In this document: one piece after another, positions 41,808-52,939 of the stretch
Layout of the letters: every line of letters begins with the position of its first letter
Numbering within the stretch: position 1 is the first letter of the stretch
DNA from: Diadophis punctatus similis
Lineage: Eukaryota; Chordata; Lepidosauria; Squamata; Dipsadidae
DNA length: 64,000 bases
Assembly: GCA_023053685.1 (NCBI GenBank)
Contig: JALIGW010000040.1
Span: 310,001 to 374,000 of the forward strand
Reading direction: 5' to 3'
The notes under the pieces: generated by a model
The model's database searches: none
What the model saw: only the letters and a program-made list of their open reading frames with translations
Told to the model about the DNA's origin: nothing
Position numbers and translations under genes: made by a program

Positions 41808-41885
41808 GGGTCTCCAACCTTTTGGACCTCAGGGACCACCAAATTCATAATTTTAATTCCCACGGACCACTGGTGGGGGGGAGCT
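41808..41885. mobile_element. hAT-like terminus fragment
   Basis: CAGGGGTCTCCAACCTTTTG and GACCTCAGGGACCACC resemble another common hAT end. No partner terminus. Confidence 0.45.
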
Positions 41886-42104
41886 CAGCTGCCTTTCAGG
41901 CCTACCTGTCTGCTTCTGCGAGGCCTCTGGGTGGGAGGCCTAAGAGAAAGTGCCTGATCCAGGCACACAGCCTGGAAACCTCTTTTGTGTTCCTTCTCTC
42001 AAGAAGCTTGGTCAATCTGAGGAAGGAAAATGAAGATGGGCAGACTGACAGTGGCTTGCTGATGTTGGTGGGAAAGTCAATCCCATATTCCAGAGCTGTA
42101 GCTG

Positions 42105-42545
42105 TAGTCCCTCCCCTCCCCCTTTCCTTTCTTTTCCCCTGTTCCATTCCTTTCCTTTCCTCCTTTCCTTTCCTTCCATTTCCTCCCCTCCCCTCTGCTC
42201 TCCTCCCTACCCTTCCCCCTTTCGTTCTTTCCTTTCCTTTCATTCTTCCCCTCCCCCCTTTCTTTTCCTCCTTTCCTTTCCTTTCTTTTCCCCTGTTCCT
42301 TTCCTTTCCTTCCATTTCCTCTCCTCTCCTCCCTTCCCTTCCCCATTCCCTTTCCTTTCCTCCTTTCCTTTCCTTCCATTTCCTCTCCTCCCTTCCCTTC
42401 CCTTCTTTCCTTTCCTTTTCTTTCCTTTCCTCCTTTCCCCTCCCCTCCCCCCTTTCCTTTCCTCCTTTCCTTTCCTTTCTTTTCCCCTGTTTCATTCCTT
42501 TTCTCCTTTCCTTTCCTTCCATTTCATCCCCTCTCCTCTCCCCCC
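42105..42545. repeat. Polypyrimidine tract, (CCTTT)n-like, about 440 bp
   Basis: Nearly pure C/T on the plus strand with TTTCC and CTTTCC units. Frames through it (Lys/Glu/Arg/Gly rich on the minus strand) are artefacts. Confidence 0.95.
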
Positions 42546-42788
42546 ACCTCCCGCACTAGAAAAGCACAAGCAGCGGCAAGCCAAGCGAGCACCTCTGGCT
42601 TCCCCTCCCCCCACCCCTTTGTGAGAAGCAGCAGCAGTGCCTTCGCTCCAGCCCCTACAACATCTCAGAAGCACGGATGGCTCTGTACATCCCCGTTCTC
42701 TCCTTGGACTCATTTCGAGAGACTTTGGGAGGCCGGGAGGAGCCGAAGAACCGGAACAGCAAGGGGGGGGAGGGAGAGTGCGAGCACA

Positions 42789-42790
<2 letters not shown>
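42546..42790. other. Unassigned stretch between simple repeats
   Basis: Nothing recognised beyond C-rich and G-rich tracts. Confidence 0.4.

Positions 42791-42791
<1 letters not shown>

Positions 42792-42842
<51 letters not shown>
42792..42842. repeat. (GA)n microsatellite
   Basis: About 51 bp of uninterrupted GA. Confidence 0.97.
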
Positions 42843-42846
<4 letters not shown>

Positions 42847-42904
42847 CACAAGCAGCCCAAGCCCGGGACTTGCCCACTGGTGTGCACGGCTCCAACGGTT
42901 ATGG

Positions 42905-43655
42905 GTCTTGGGGTTGGTTAGGAAGGGGTGCCAGTGCGTGTGCTGCCCTGGGAGGATTTGTTGGATCCTCTGCTGCGCCATCCACTCGCATGCCAGCTTC
43001 CCGGAGGTTGTTGGCTCCCCCGGCCTCATCAGCGTTTGCTGTGCTCCCAGCGCTCCTTGGTCGTCATTCTGGAGTCCCCCGGATGTTGAGATTTTCCAAA
43101 GTTTCCATCACCAGCTGGGCTAGGTATCTCTTCAGCAACCCTCTCTCAGCGGTGCTTCGATGAGTTCCTCCTGGTCAGAGAGGGCTTCTAGTTCCAGTTC
43201 CCACCATGGTTTCCGATTCCCTCGATTAAGGGTGACTCCTCTGGTTCTCCCATCCCAGCTGTCCTTTTTCCCAATGCCAATGGACCAACGGGGTTTCTCA
43301 GGGACCTCAAAAATGCCCTAAATTTTTAGATTTAGATTTATTATTAGAGTTGGAAGGGACCTTGTAGGTCATCTAGTCCAACCCCCTGCTCAAGCAGGAG
43401 TTCCTACACCATTTGAGACAGATGGCAGTCCAGTCTCCCCTTGAAGGTCGCAAGTGTTGGGGCTCCCACAACCTCCGCTGGCAAGCTGTTCCAGGCATCC
43501 GACTGGGTGGTGGTTGATGTTTCCCCCCAGCATTCAGTTTCCTCCTGTTCCTGGTTTTGTTCGGACATGTTTTGCACGGTCCCCTCAGTAGAGCAAAATT
43601 GCTTCTCTGGGTTGACCGATTTTGCAGATTTTGCTTTCTGTAAGGCTTGTCTCTC
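42905..43655 (-). pseudogene. Sushi-type gag fragment, second copy, with CR1 insert
   Basis: 42905-43320 and 43498-43655 match the 5' half of the gag at 23.0-23.6 kb on the same strand, for example MSEQNQEQEETECWGE. The middle (about 43322-43497) is a minus-strand CR1 3' end (AGAGTTGGAAGGGACC, CCAACCCCCTGC). Because the Met of MSEQN is kept here while the upstream Met of the first copy is changed to Ser, the family start codon is probably at MSEQN. The element is truncated and dead. Confidence 0.85.
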
Positions 43656-44078
43656 CATCTACCTTGGAAAGATACAAACTCTTGAGCTGAATAGATCAAA
43701 AGGATTCTTTATTCAAGTAGATGTGAATACAGGCCATTCAAAGCAAAATCTGAATACCCTTAGGCAAAGCAAGCACACTTAAGCTTAGAAACCCCTCCCC
43801 ATTAGGCAGAGTGTAAACCCTGGCCAATACACACATGTGAAACCCCACTGCGTGGAAACATAATCTTCTCTGGTTCCCAAAGCCTCTTCCGGTTTCTATT
43901 CGAGTAACATCACCACATGGCCCCTCATAAAAAATGTCCCAAGATGAAGAGGTGTCCAGATTCCTGGTGCCAGGATGTGTGTTGTAAAGCCCTCAATTGA
44001 TACAAGCAATGTTGATACATCAAATCCAAAAAACCTCTTCTCATTGAATGGCAGAATCACCTTTATGGGAGTCTGACA
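43655..44078 (-). repeat. 5' LTR of the second sushi-type copy
   Basis: Minus strand starts TGTCAGACTCCCATAAAGG at 44078. Shares GGATTCTTTATT, CATTCAAAGCAA and CCCCTCCCCATTAGGCAG with the LTR at 23630-23994. Confidence 0.72.
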
Positions 44079-44328
44079 CCCCTCTTTATTCAAACAGGAG
44101 GTAGGTGGTCTTGGCATAGCTTTACTTGCCTCTCACCTAGATGCAATTTTTATTCCTCATTCTAGATCTGATACCCTCACTCTCAAGCCTAACTTTCCAC
44201 TATGAGATGGGCAAATGGCCCTGCCATTAACCGCATGATCTTTGTAAAAAACAGAATCAGAAATTGGCCACTACAAAAAGTACTGGCAGTACTTGCACTT
44301 CACTCATCCTGATGTCAGATGAGATTCT
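44079..44328. other. Unassigned stretch
   Basis: Nothing recognised. Confidence 0.35.
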
Positions 44329-44390
44329 CACACAGAATCACACACTCACACACTCACACACACACACTCACACAGACACACACACATATA
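44329..44390. repeat. (CA)n microsatellite, interrupted
   Basis: CACACT and CACACA units. Confidence 0.93.
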
Positions 44391-44436
44391 TAGGGAGCTA
44401 CTCTTAGCACAAACTACCGCAGAGAAACCTGTAGGA

Positions 44437-44505
44437 CAGGGGTCTCCAACCATGGCAACTTTAAAACTTGTGGACTTCAACTCCCAGAATTCCCCAGCCA
44501 GCATA
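44437..44505. mobile_element. hAT-type miniature fragment
   Basis: GGGGTCTCCAACCATGGC and TTGTGGACTTCAACTCCCAG, the half-sequence of the palindromic element at 50547-50672. Confidence 0.65.
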
Positions 44506-44582
44506 GCTAAATAAATAAACTAACTTTGTGCCGCTGCCTGCCTGCCTGCCCACCCTGGCTCTGCTGAGAATAAACGTTGCCC

Positions 44583-45010
44583 TGAATCATTTGGGCTGGA
44601 AAAAAACCCCATCCACTCCATCCCTTTATCCACATGAGTTGTCTTTCTGCTTTCCCCGGTTGCTTCCCTGATTCCTCCTGTTGCCTTTTTTTCCCTTCAG
44701 TAAAGTTTTGCTTTGCACAGGCACAAATAACTCACGTGGGGAGGAAATGTTGGGTTCTCTTTTGAAATTCAGCAGCGCTGCTACAAAACTGGGAGGTTTC
44801 CTCCTACTGATTCTGTGTATTTCTCCTCACCAGTCCCTTCCCTTCCTTTCCTGTTAGGAGAGCCTCCTGCAAAAAGGGCCAATCGTTCTGATTTTTCAAT
44901 GTTTTTATTTTTGTAGTGCAGGAATCAGGGAAGCAACCGGGGAAAGCAGAAGGACAACTCCTGTGGATAAAGGTGGGGGGTGGGGGGGTGTTTTCTAGCC
45001 CAAATCAGGG
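44583..45010. repeat. Foldback element, about 100-bp arms
   Basis: TTTGGGCTGG...CTTTATCCACATGAGTTG...TTTCCCCGGTTGCTTCCC (44594-44680) is inverted at 44918-45005 (AGGGAAGCAACCGGGGAAAG to CTAGCCCAAAT). The loop (about 230 bp) is unassigned. No target duplication seen. Confidence 0.75.
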
Positions 45011-45340
45011 GTGAGTTCCAACTTACCTCGCTGCTGGTTCACTCCCTCCCTTCCTCGCCGCATGGGCTTGCCTTGTGGGTGCGCGCATGCGCAGTAATGA
45101 AAAATCCGAAAAAAAAGACCTAAGCAAAAAAAAAGATGGTGACCGCATGCACAGTGCCGGAACTCGGCTTCTGAGCATGCTCAGAAGGAAAAAAAAATAA
45201 ATTAAAAAAAATTCAAAAAAAGATGGTGGCGCCTATGGACCGGCACCGACCGATCCGGTTCGGTGACATTATTGTGATTTCACCAGCGGGTCGCTACTGG
45301 TTCTTGTGAACCGGTCCAAACCGGGAGGAACCCACCCCTG
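45006..45340. mobile_element. hAT family 1 short derivative, 335 bp
   Basis: CAGGGGTGAGTTCC at the left and GGAACCCACCCCTG at the right are inverted repeats. The interior has GCGCATGCGCAG and GAGCATGCTCAG as in the larger copies. Flanks do not match (GCCCAAAT and CCCTACAC), so one side has been rearranged. Confidence 0.8.
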
Positions 45341-46286
45341 CCCTACACCATTTCTGACAGATGGCAGTCCAGTCTCTTCTTGAAAGCCTCCAGTGATGAA
45401 GCTCCCACAACTTCTGAAGGCAACTTCTGTTCCATTGGTTGATTGGTCTCACTGTCAGAAAATTCCTCCTTATTTCCAGCTTGAACCTCTCCTTGTTCAG
45501 TTTCCATCCATTGTTCCTTGTCTGGCCTTCAGGTGCTTTGGAAAATAGCTTGATCCCCTCCTCTCTGTGGCAGCCCCTCAAATATTGGAACACTGGTTTC
45601 ATGTCTCCCCTGGCCCTTCTCTTCACTAGATTAGCCATGCCCAGTTCCTGCAACCATTCTTCGTTTTAGCCTCCTAATCATCTTTGTTGCATAGAATACG
45701 GAATCCAGTTTTGGTCACCACACTATAAAAAAGATCTTGAGACTCTAGAAAAAGTACAGAAAAGACTTTTCTAGAGTCTCAATATCTTATTTATAGTGTA
45801 GTGACCAAAACTGGATGCAGTATTCTAGGTGTGGTCTTACTAAGGCATTATAGAGTGGTATTAGTAGCCCATTGATTGTATTCCTCTGTTAATGCATTGT
45901 AGGATTGCATTGGTTTTTTTGGCTGCTGCCACACACTGCTGGCTCATATTTAGCTGCTTGTCCACTAAGACTCCAAGATCAGTTATTGCTATTAAGCCTG
46001 GTTTCACCAAGTCTGTACTTTTGGTTTTTCTTGCCTAAGTGCAAGACTTTACTTTTCTCTACGCTGAATTTCATTTTGTTAGATAGGGCCCAGGGTTCAA
46101 GTATGTCAGGATCCATCGGGATCTTGAGCCATCTTGAGCCATGTTAGCTATTCCTGCCAGCTTAGTATCATCTGCAAATTTGGTAAATTGCTCTTCTATT
46201 CCCTCATCTAAATCGTTTATGAAGATATTGAAAAGTACTGGGCCAAAGACGGAACCTTGTGGTACCCCACTGCTGATGGTATAATG
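45341..46286 (-). pseudogene. CR1 LINE, RT remnant and 3' region, with internal inversion
   Basis: On the minus strand, 46286-46190 encodes the CR1 RT segment [21 protein letters not shown], then [18 protein letters not shown] (FADD). The piece from about 45767 to 46100 continues toward the C-terminus with stops, and 45690-45341 is the CR1 3' region. A segment at 45694-45752 is in the opposite orientation and forms a hairpin with 45767-45825. The catalytic endonuclease is absent. Decayed. Confidence 0.83.
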
Positions 46287-46350
46287 ACTCCTACCTTGGG
46301 CAGGGGTTGGACTAGAAGATCTCCAAGATCCCTTCCAGGCCAATGATTCA
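46287..46350 (+). mobile_element. CR1 3' tail
   Basis: GGCAGGGGTTGGACTAG, AAGATCCCTTCCAGG and GATTCAATTATTTT. Confidence 0.65.
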
Positions 46351-46424
46351 ATTATTTTATTTCAAATCCACCCAAAGGCTGCATGCTCAATTCAGGCAGC
46401 CCAGGTAAAATCTCTGTTTATAAA

Positions 46425-46513
46425 AATTGAATTAAATATATATATATATATTAATTATATATTATATAATTATATAATATTATTATAAATTATATAATTT
46501 AATATATATATTA
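46425..46513. repeat. AT-rich low-complexity stretch
   Basis: (TA)n and TATAATTATA units, self-complementary. Confidence 0.9.
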
Positions 46514-46524
46514 AAGGAATGGAA

Positions 46525-46759
46525 GAGCCAAGGTGGGGCAGTGGTTAAATGCAGCACTGTAGGCTACTACTAGTTCAGCAGTTCAGCTGTTCAAATCTCA
46601 CCAGGCTCAAGGTTGACTCAGCCTTCCATCCTTCCAAGGTGGGTAAAATGAGGACCCAGATTGTTGGGGGCAAGAGGCTGAACTCTGTAAACTGCTTAGA
46701 GAGGGCTGGAAAGCACTATGAAGCGGTATATAAGTCTAAATGCTATTGCTATTGCTATA
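46525..46759 (+). mobile_element. Squamate SINE, complete
   Basis: GAGCCAAGGTGGGGCAGTGG (A-box region), GTTCAAATC B box, GGTTGACTCAGCC, tail (CTATTG)n. Close to the copy at 11105. Confidence 0.88.
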
Positions 46760-47599
46760 TTTTGTAATTTTCTCATGTCACGTGGAGCAAAGAAATTGTT
46801 AACAGGTTTGGGGAGGACTTCAAAGGGGGCTTCAGTGCAGAGCACTTCTTCAGGGCATGTGCCCTGCTTACCACCTTGCAGCTGCTAACCAGTAATTGCC
46901 ATTTCCCAACTTTACTTAATTGCTACTGAGTCTTCTGTTTATGGCCTCCTTCTCTGAGTACAGAGACTTACAGTGGAATGTGAGTGGGTGGCACTTGAGT
47001 TAATACACAAGTTTTAATGGGTGTACCTATGGTTAAGCATGGTCAGATCCAAACGTTTGGTTCCCATGATTCCTTGAACCATAAACTGATCACAGCAGTT
47101 GCATTTGCTCAAAAGTGAGGTAAGGCAGTTGACTAATTCCTGGTTCAGGGTTTTGTGCAAGCACAACTCACTCAAGGCCAGTGAGATTCTCTCAAGATGT
47201 CCCAAGTCAGGGAGAAGTCAAATCAAGAATTCCCTTATGCAGAAGACAGAGAAACCAGGGAGATTGTCCCCAACTAACCCTACTGGGTACAGCTTTATCT
47301 AGAGGGAGATATTGTTTCAACAGGGAACCAAAATAATTTTATAACTACAGTATATGTAGATTGATGAAATATGACCAGGAGGATCTTTCTAAACCCTAAA
47401 AATCTCAATTTTGCAGTCTTCAACTTCTGTAAAGCTGGGAAGGAGCATTTCTGGGAGTCATTTTTGAACCCAAGGGCTGGTTTGCAGAAGGCTACCCTGT
47501 CTAAATTGCAAGCCTCCAGATTACTGCTAGTTGGTAATGATGGGGCAGAGGTTTCTACATCTCTGCTGCCACCTGGCGGCTATCCTGGGTTTTATAGCT
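46760..47599. other. Unassigned stretch
   Basis: No gene or repeat family recognised on either strand. Confidence 0.4.
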
Positions 47600-47928
47600 A
47601 AGGTGACCAGATTTTAACATTGGTAAAGAGGGACACCATTGACCGGGGTGAGCAGGTTCCTGATTAAAAATTTGGTCTATATGGAGCAACAAAAAATTTC
47701 ATAGAAAATCATGTCCCCCCTAGTCCTTCTTTTCTCTAGACTAGTCAAACCCAAATCCTGCCACCGTTCTTCATATGTTTTAGTCTCTAGGCCAGTGGTG
47801 GCCAACCTTAAGCATACCATCCGCCAAATTTTTTCGCAGACAAGTTTCGATCCGCCATTTATTATTTATTTATTTTGGTCGTTTTTGTATGCCGCCCCAT
47901 TCCCATAGGACTCAGGGCAACCATACAA

Positions 47929-48011
<83 letters not shown>

Positions 48012-48013
48012 TC
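47929..48013. repeat. (TTTC)n microsatellite
   Basis: About 85 bp, next to the L2 tail remnant GTATGCCGCCCCATTCCC. Confidence 0.96.
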
Positions 48014-48424
48014 GTTCCTTCGTTCCTTCCTTCGTTCCTTCCTTCCTTCTTTCGTGGCTGTGGAGAGGGGCTGGCTGAAGAAGATCCAGCGGCCACCAAT
48101 GTACCGAGGCTCCTGGAAGACGGGCAGCCATCAGCCCAGCCGGGGGCGGAGGAGGAGGAGAAGAAGGGCAGCGATTTAGCCCATCAAGCGCACTCTGCTC
48201 AGCGGCTCTCGGAAGGGACGGCAGCGCGCGCGGAAGGAAAGCCAGAGGACGGCGCCGAGCGCCCGAGGCTCTCCAGGCAGCGGCAGGTGACAGCAGGTGC
48301 CGGCCGAGTCCTCTCACGGGCACCGAGGAGGAGAGGGAAAGGGAAGCGCTCCCGCAGAGCTCCCGACTGAAAGTTACCATCGCCTGTCCTGCCCAAGCGG
48401 CTGCGCGACGCGACCCCGGAGCCA

Positions 48425-48670
48425 GATGGGCGCAAGGGCAGGAAGAGAGAGAAAAAGAAAGAAAAGGTGACGCTGTTTTAGCGAACGAAAGTAATTCTGA
48501 CCGCGGAGCACAGGCGCCCGGTGAGTGGGGCAAGAGGCGCGGGGATGGCAGTGCCCCACGCTTCTCACCCCGCTCACCGGGCATCTCTGCTCCATGGTCG
48601 GAATCACTTTCGCTTGCTAAAACAGCATCACCTTTTCTTTCTTTTTCTCTCTCTTCCTGCCCTTGCGCCT
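48425..48670. repeat. GC-rich foldback, about 105-bp arms
   Basis: The left arm (GGCGCAAGGGCAGGAAGAG to CGGTGAGTGGGGC, 48427-48532) is inverted at about 48568-48668 (CCCCGCTCACCGGGC to CTTCCTGCCCTTGCGCC). The loop is about 35 bp. Long frames over it are artefacts. Confidence 0.78.
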
Positions 48671-48860
48671 TGCTCCCCGAGTTTTAACTCCCCCCCAATC
48701 TCGCACGCCCCCCTTTCAGGCCGATTTTTGGAAAGAATACCCTAGCTTGTCATGCATTCTTTAAAAAAATTGGGACTTTTTAGAAACACCGCATGACGCG
48801 TGACAAATGTTTGAAAAGCGGGACTGTCCCGCCAAAAGCGGGACGTCTGGTCACACTATT

Positions 48861-49142
48861 TATAGCCCCTGTATATACTATTCCTGATTACATCAGATTG
48901 CTGAGGCAATCAAACAACTTACTGAATGAAACAGTGATGGATGATCATCAAAGAACAACTACTTCTTTGCTTAGATCAGGAAGAATCTCAGTTTCCATTG
49001 TGCAGTCTGGCCAACTGCTTTTTCCTTTTTTAAAGCAAAAGTCTTTCTTAAAATTCTCACAAGGAGGTACAGAGTTAAAGACACTGAGCTTATTAACTGG
49101 AAAACTGACAGCTTAGGTTTGACACCTGAGTGCTGTGCAAAA
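48861..49142. other. Unassigned stretch
   Basis: Nothing recognised. Confidence 0.35.
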
Positions 49143-49485
49143 GGGTGAGCTCCCATTACTTCCTGCCCACCTAGCAGTCTGAAAAAGTGTAAATGCGAGT
49201 AGATAAATAGGTGCCACTTTGGTGGGAAGAAAGTACTTTATGCGCCTCGGCATATAGTCATGCTAGCCACATGACCAAGGACATGTCTTTGGACAATGCT
49301 GGCTCCCTCGGCTAAGAGATGAGCACTGCTCCCCAGAGTCAGAATCAACTGGACAGGGGAAATCAGAATAGAGCTGGAAGGGACCTTGGAGGTCTTCTAG
49401 TCCACCCCCTGCTCTATCAGGAAATCCTATACCATTTCAGACCAGCGAGTGTCCAGTCTCTTCTTTACCTTTACCTTTATAAGCG
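49143..49485 (+). mobile_element. Second SINE type, (CTTTAC)n tail, with CR1 insert
   Basis: GTAGATAAATAGGTGCCACTT, CATGCTAGCCACATGACC, GCTCCCTCGGCTAAGAG and a (CTTTAC)n tail belong to a tRNA-related SINE common in squamates. A minus-strand CR1 3' piece (AGCTGGAAGGGACCTTGGAG) lies at 49363-49463 before the tail. Confidence 0.72.
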
Positions 49486-50029
49486 CTTGTTACCCCCACC
49501 TATTGCTGTGAAATGGAGTGTCCAAGGAAATCTCATTTTTGAAAGGGCTACTCTATGTCCATGTCTCTGCAGAAAGCAAGGGCAGAACTCTGATTCATTC
49601 TTTTTTCCATGTTTAGCCATTTACTTTACTGATCAAGATAATTTTAATCCACCTTTGAACCCAAAAGATATTAAACCAACATCTGCTGTCTCACTATTTT
49701 ACTTTTTAATTGAAGAAACAAAAAATACAAAGTTAAATAGAAGAATACATTAAGAACAAAAATATTATTTATTTGCATACTGCCTATTTATACAATCTTC
49801 TTTGTAGGTTCTTCTATAACCGATAGGACAATTTCGTACCAACTCTTAACAGCACTCAGCTTTGGGTCTCCTTGACAGTCTCCCTCGCCCTAGAGAAGAG
49901 CTCTTCTCGGCTGCCTAAAGAGTACAAGGCAGCTGAGTCAGTTCTCAGCACTCACAGGAATGTCTTCTCCTACCTACAATGTGTAAGAAAGTAGTTTCTA
50001 CTTGAAGTAGCATTTCAAAAGTAACAAGA
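49486..50029. other. Unassigned stretch
   Basis: Nothing recognised. Confidence 0.35.
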
Positions 50030-51560
50030 CTAGTACCTTAAATTGGGCCCAGAAGCCTACTGAAAACCAGTGTAGCTCCAGAAAGTAGGCACTACTCTGG
50101 AACCAGCTAAAGCTACATTCTGGGTAGTCCAACTTACAGCAAATTATAATAGTCTAATTAAGAGATGACAAGGACACTGATTCAGCACATCCTGGGAAAG
50201 GGGCATAACTAGCAGACCACTTAGAGCTGCCCAAAGGCTCCCTGGCCAGTTTCCACCACAAGTCCACGAACACCCCAGATTGTGCACCAGCTCTTTCAGG
50301 GAAAGTGGAATTCCATTTCCAGTAACAGATGGATTCTCCATAGGAGCCTTGGGAATAACTCCATCTTGCTGGCATTCAGCCTGAATCTCTTCTGCCCCAT
50401 CTAGTCCTCAAGGCTTCCAGATACCCAATCAGGAATTCCAATGCATACCTGCTTGGCTTGGGTAGTGATTATCATCAGATAACTAGTGATATTGGAGCAT
50501 TAATCAATAGATGACCTCCCACATGTAGATCTTAAATAGTCTACCTCAGGGGTCTCCAAACTTGGCAGTTTTAAGACTTGTGGACTTCAACTCCATGGCT
50601 GACTGAGGAATTCTGGAAGTTGAAGTCCACAAGTCTTAAAACTGGTCTAAAATTTAAAACTTAAGACTCCTGGTCTATCTAATAGCATAGCCTCATCTTC
50701 CCCAATAACACCAATTGGAATTGCCTACTAAGGAAAGAAGAAAACCATATCAGAACGGTGCCTCCAATTCACAGCTCTTGCCAATAGTATAAAAGGATGA
50801 ATGGCTGACGGTTTATAGCACTGCTGAGAAATCTGACATGATGATAAGAGATCCTACCACATCTCTATCCAAGTCCTCCCACAGGCCAGCTGGACTCTGT
50901 TTCATTCCCAGCCTGAAATGGATCCCTACAATCTGTTTTGTCCAAGATTCTCTGTATTGGAGCTCAATCCCTTCCTTGGCCTTGTTATCAAGGATGGGTT
51001 GCTTGGAGATTAACATTTATCTACAACAGGAGATAAACGAGGAGATGGCTTTTTGAGAATGGGATGCATTCTGCTCGTTCAATCACCTATTCTCCAAATA
51101 TATATTCACGAATACCCATACTATCATGCCTTCACTGTTGTATGTGTCACCCAAGAGGGTTAAGGTCTGATTTACATCTAGATAACACCTCTGAAGACTT
51201 TCTTAGGCATCCCTGGCTTAAAAGAATCAATGTGATCTTGTTCCCTGTTACCTCTACCATCTTTTTAGCACCCAGTTCAGAGTGAGCAGTTTTGTTCACA
51301 AAGTGCTTAGTAAAGTACTCACAAAGGCTGCAAGGAAATGTCTGGATCTCAGAGGAGATGTCACCCTACATAACATTGGTGGCTGGTACTCCACAGACAC
51401 CGGGGTGGAGAAATATGGCACTTCACTGCTTTACCACCATGATGTAAGCCTGAACTTGGGATCCCAGCTCTGTTCAGTCATCTCAACTCCTTGTCTTTTG
51501 CCACAATCCCTCCAGGCATCTCTTTAGGCACATCATCTTCAAAGGTTCCTTGGTGAAGAA
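50030..51560 (-). pseudogene. Ancient L2-like LINE
   Basis: The sequence runs in the minus orientation parallel to the L2 3' half: GAAAACCAGTGTAGCTCCAG, GAGATGACAAGGACACTG, TGTGCACCAGCTCTTTCAGG. Frames are fully broken; identification rests on nucleotide patterns and is approximate at both edges. A palindromic hAT-type element is nested at 50547-50672. Confidence 0.6.
50547..50672. mobile_element. Palindromic hAT-type miniature element
   Basis: CAGGGGTCTCCAAACTTGGC, TTGTGGACTTCAACTCC, then the inverted GTTGAAGTCCACAAGTC and the decayed end GACTCCTG. Flanks GTCTACCT (50539-50546) and GTCTATCT (50673-50680) match at 7 of 8. Confidence 0.85.
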
Positions 51561-51789
51561 CACCACAGTGGAATTTGCAGGCTTCAAATGATAGGGACAA
51601 GAAAAGAGCCACTTTTGAACTGTAGTGTTTCCTCTAAGGCAAGCTTGTTTCTGAAAAGGAGAGATGTTGAAAGGTATACCCAGACTGACTAGTTTAGACG
51701 TGCTGATGAACTTGAAATAGGTTGGCTAGTCAGCTCGATGCTGATACCAATAAAAAATGGCATAGATAATTAATTAATTAATTAATTAA
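51561..51789. other. Unassigned, with (ATTA)n
   Basis: Short TTAATTAATTAATTAATTAA run at 51770-51789. Confidence 0.4.
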
Positions 51790-52290
51790 ACCCTCAGTTT
51801 GTAAGCATTTAGAAAGGACAGGGCTGCTAGGCAGGAGTCAGAATGGATTTATCACAAACAAGTCACACAAACCCATTTCTTTGTTGATAGAGTGACCAGA
51901 TTAGCTGTCATGGGAATATGGTGGACATGCCATCCCTAGACTATGCATTCAATAGATGCTACAGTAGAGAAGGTGGCAGTGTGAGAGCTGGACTTTGCCA
52001 CCAGGCTACAGGGGAATGGACAGCTGTTTTCAGGTATATCAAAAGCTGTCATGTAGAATTATCTAGTTGTTCCACAAGATAGGCTAAGAACAGTGGATTT
52101 AAATTCCAAGGAAGTAGGTTTTGGCTGACAATCGGGAAGAATTTCTCTCCTTTGCTAGAGATGCTTAAAGTGAGACAGGCTGGCTCTCTGTAACAGGGAA
52201 TTCTTGCATTAGGCAGACTTTTGGACTTGACTGTCTCCAAGGTCATTTCCATAAGTTCCATCCTATTATCATGATCACCACCACCAAGTG
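51790..52290 (+). pseudogene. Ancient CR1-like LINE
   Basis: GGCAGGAGTCAGAATGGATTTATCAC (RT start region of CR1), then 3'-like TTCCAAGGAAGTAGG, GCTGGCTCTCTG and GACTGTCTCCAAGGTC. No open frame. Confidence 0.5.
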
Positions 52291-52469
52291 CAACTCCTTG
52301 CTTATGGAGGAATCCAACAAATAGTCGTTCTATGCTGTACTGAAACACATGTAAGGAAGGAGACCCTATGGGTCATTGGTTTCACTGACATGGCGATTAG
52401 GAAGCCCTTTTCTGCCATTCATCTGGAACCTATGTACTTTCCCATATCTTAGATGCTGCTGTGGGAGGT

Positions 52470-52939
52470 CATCAGTTGCTTCCAGGTAAGGTTTCATCAA
52501 GATATTGATGATACCCAGCTATACATCACGGAGAATCAAAAAGATGGAGCTTTGGAATTCCTTGTTGAGGGACTATCAGAATCTGCATGGCCAAAACAAG
52601 TTGAGAGGGTGACTGTCTATTCAGCAACAGTTTGACAGTGGGATGGCTCTAAATGTGGTTCCTGAAAGAGCAGCCGCACAATTTAGGATCCACCTTAATT
52701 AGCAGGAAAAGGGAAGCTGTGACCAGAGTCTTTGCTCAGCTGTGACTACTGCTCCAGTTGCAACCCTTCTTTATAATGGGAGGCTCTGGCAACATTCACC
52801 CATAGCATAATTGGATTGGATTATTACAAGGTGTTTTTCCTGGGGCGGCCCTTGAGGACTACCCAGAACTGCAGTTGGTGCACAAAACAGCAGCCCACAT
52901 GATGATTACAATTCACCAGTTCAGCAGTGTAATACCTAT
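52470..52939 (+). pseudogene. Ancient L2-like LINE fragment
   Basis: GATGATACCCAGCTATACATCAC (the DDTQLYIT motif), then CAGTTGGTGCACAAAACAGCAGCCC (the LQLVQNAAA motif) near 52873. Stops and shifts throughout. Confidence 0.65.

Larger units (their letters stand above)
47600..48860. mobile_element. Probable TIR DNA element, 'GGTGACCAGA' family, with nested repeats
   Basis: The left end AAGGTGACCAGATTTTAAC and the right end GCGGGACGTCTGGTCACAC are related in inverted orientation. The interior holds a CR1-like piece near 47709, a hAT-like start CAGTGGTGGCCAACCT at 47793, an inverted L2 tail near 47860-47925, a (TTTC)n array, and a GC-rich foldback. I cannot tell which parts are original. No transposase frame. 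Confidence 0.5.

Noticed and set aside
41552..42559. 335-codon frame with a serine/proline/leucine/phenylalanine tail
   Set aside because: The second half is the polypyrimidine tract translated; the first half crosses hAT and unassigned DNA with no domain.
47862..48584. 240-codon frame ending in Lys/Glu repeats
   Set aside because: The end is the (TTTC)n array on the minus strand; the rest is the GC-rich foldback.
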